Origin: Bemisia tabaci
Taxonomy: Eukaryota; Arthropoda; Insecta; Hemiptera; Aleyrodidae
Reading direction: 5' to 3'
DNA length: 64,000 nt
NCBI RefSeq assembly: GCF_918797505.1
Contig: NC_092795.1
Span: 6,791,434-6,855,433, forward strand
Numbering within the stretch: position 1 is the stretch's first letter; the number at the start of each line of letters is the position of its first letter. The notes beneath the pieces were generated by a model that saw only the letters and a program-made list of their open reading frames with translations, searched no databases and was not told the origin of the DNA. Below, piece after piece: positions 62,645 to 64,000 of the stretch. The position numbers and the translations under genes are program-made.

Positions 62645-62870
62645 AACTGGAAAAAAAACACATTGGATCAAGAGTCCAGACTCTTGAAAGCATTGACAAG
62701 AAAAAAATACTCTTGATTCAATCAGATGTTTGCTTCAATCAAAAGGAAATCCGCTCAAATTAAGAGGCTTGGTTCTTGATTTAAGCAAAAATCCGATTGA
62801 ATCAAAAGTATTTTTTCTTGTCGATGTTTTCAAGAGTCTGGACTCTAGATCCCATGTTTTTTTTCCAGTG
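62645..62870. mobile_element. RF-C MITE, 2-bp TSD TG
   Basis: AACTGGAAAAAAAACACATT then GGATCAAGAGTCCAGACTC at the left, TTTTTTTTCCAGTG at the right. TG flanks both ends. The first base is A instead of C. Confidence 0.85.
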
Positions 62871-63077
62871 TGAATTGGGCAGCTGAATATGGAAGTCAAC
62901 AGTCATCACTCAACAGCTGAAATTTCGCAAATTCGAGTTATTTTCATACAGATGTGTATCAAATCAATTTGAACAGTTCAGACAAATCCGACACTAGCCG
63001 ATGGTCGCTGAGAATTGTTGCTGAATTTTCAGGCATCGGGCCGATGACTTCCACATTCAGCGTGTGATTGCGGCATA

Positions 63078-63308
63078 CACTGCAAAAAAACACATTGGAT
63101 CTTGAGTCCAGACTCTTGAAAACATTGACAAGAGAAAATACTCTTGATTCAATCAGATTTATACTTAAATCAAGAACCAAGCCTCTTAATTAGAGCGGAT
63201 TTCCTTCTGATTTAAGCTTAAATCTGATTCAATCAAGAATCCTTTTTCTCGTCAATGTTTTCAAGAGTCTGGACTCTATTCTATATCCAATGTGTTTTTT
63301 TTCCAGTG
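63078..63308. mobile_element. RF-C MITE, 2-bp TSD TA
   Basis: CACTGCAAAAAAACACATTG then GATCTTGAGTCCAGACTC at the left, TGTGTTTTTTTTCCAGTG at the right. TA flanks both ends. It carries a small insertion (TCTATTC) in the right arm. Confidence 0.85.
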
Positions 63309-63768
63309 TATCATGGCTGAAAAGGCTGTAACACGAATGGTATTAGAAGTATCCGATGAGGTCATCGCAGATGGCGGTTTCAGAGAAGGACAGAAATATT
63401 TTCGCCGGCGATGAATCACCGTGCGTCGTCGAGTCGGTCAGACTTTTTTCCCGTCTGATGATGAAGAGAGTGGCGCTTGCCGCTCGCGTCCGGGGACAAT
63501 AAACTTTCCCAGGTTAGAAGGTCATTCGGGATTAACGTGCTCTCTCTTGCTTTCCTCGCTTGCTCTGCGCTACGCTGTCTTTGTCTTACGACTTACGCAA
63601 TCCCTCGTCCTCTTTGTCTCTCTATCTTTTAAGGATAAAAATAATTGTAACCCAGTTTTAGTATTTAGTTACCCGGGTTGCATCTTGTCGCTTTCTTGTC
63701 TGCATGTAGGAGGTATCTAAATTAATGGCCGGGATATCGTCGTGTCACTATCGTCACCTTCTTGCCAA
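63309..63768. other. Anonymous stretch
   Basis: A 99-codon plus-strand frame (63421-63720) without a recognised domain; its Leu/Ser-rich middle could mimic a membrane segment. GTAACCC/GTAGGAG words near 63648-63713 do not form a convincing exon. No gene called. Confidence 0.35.
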
Positions 63769-63989
63769 GGTATCACAAGCGCCATGCGACGTTTAAAAAT
63801 TTCCGCCGCAATTTTATTTTTTACAGAGAAATAGTCGGTTGAATCTGTTTGCAAATTTGACTGAATTTTATCGGTAGCATAAAGAAAATTCAGTGAAATT
63901 TTCGGACAGCTTCGTAGAACTATTTCTCTGTTTAAAAAAAATGGCTGCGGAAATTTTTAAACGTCGCATCGCGTAGCGCGCGTGATACT
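63769..63989. mobile_element. RF-Q foldback MITE
   Basis: GGTATCACAAGCGCCATGCG then ACGTTTAAAAATTTCCGC at the left and GCGGAAATTTTTAAACGTCG then CGCGCGTGATAC at the right. Matches 56404-56621 throughout. Confidence 0.8.
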
Positions 63990-64000
63990 CTGCCCGGAAG

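Overview
This window looks like nuclear DNA of an arthropod, most likely an insect. It has no operons and no long open reading frames. Every long open frame falls in a low-complexity tract, inside a repeat, or in sequence with no recognisable protein signature. The only exon-like segments are short and bounded by GT/AG splice signals. Some of the dispersed elements resemble repeats I associate with whitefly (Bemisia-type hemipteran) genomes, but that is memory-based and unverified.

The dominant content is short non-autonomous DNA transposons (MITEs and foldback elements). I define more than twenty families here (labels RF-A, RF-B and so on are mine). For four of them the sequence itself shows the target-site duplication (TSD). 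RF-A (about 250 bp, ends CTGCCGTG/CACGGCAG) has exact 4-bp TSDs in eight copies. RF-B (about 160 bp, ends CAGTGGCG/CGCCACTG) has 8-bp TSDs and is hAT-like. RF-C (about 230 bp, ends CACTGG/CCAGTG) has 2-bp TSDs in seven of nine copies. RF-H (about 280 bp foldback) has TAA TSDs and is PIF/Harbinger-like. Several copies are nested, so relative ages can be read: RF-I lies inside RF-A, RF-C inside RF-A, RF-C inside RF-L, RF-H inside RF-A, and RF-H inside another foldback.

Layout. 0-6.6 kb: RF-M, RF-H, RF-A, RF-I, RF-D and foldbacks. 6.6-9.5 kb: RF-L, a repeat-poor interval with two phase-compatible candidate exons (7.68 and 8.29 kb), then a 635-bp foldback (RF-K). 9.5-26 kb: mostly anonymous sequence with scattered MITEs. 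26-29.8 kb: RF-A, RF-B, a five-unit array of about 145-bp repeats interrupted by a foldback, and the broken 3' end of a non-LTR retrotransposon reverse-transcriptase ORF (29.45-29.74 kb, minus strand). 30-46 kb: RF-F, two purine-rich tracts, a duplicated module of about 670 bp, and a tandem duplication at 37.5-38.1 kb. 46-60 kb: RF-I and other MITEs plus three loci of tandem repeats with 130-148-bp period. 60.2-60.7 kb: a promoter-like interval with a CRE palindrome followed by a probable non-coding first exon on the plus strand. 61-64 kb: more RF-A, RF-C and RF-Q.

No complete protein-coding gene, RNA gene, CRISPR array or prokaryotic feature could be supported. The window is best read as intergenic or intronic sequence with parts of perhaps two genes and a dense layer of small DNA transposons.
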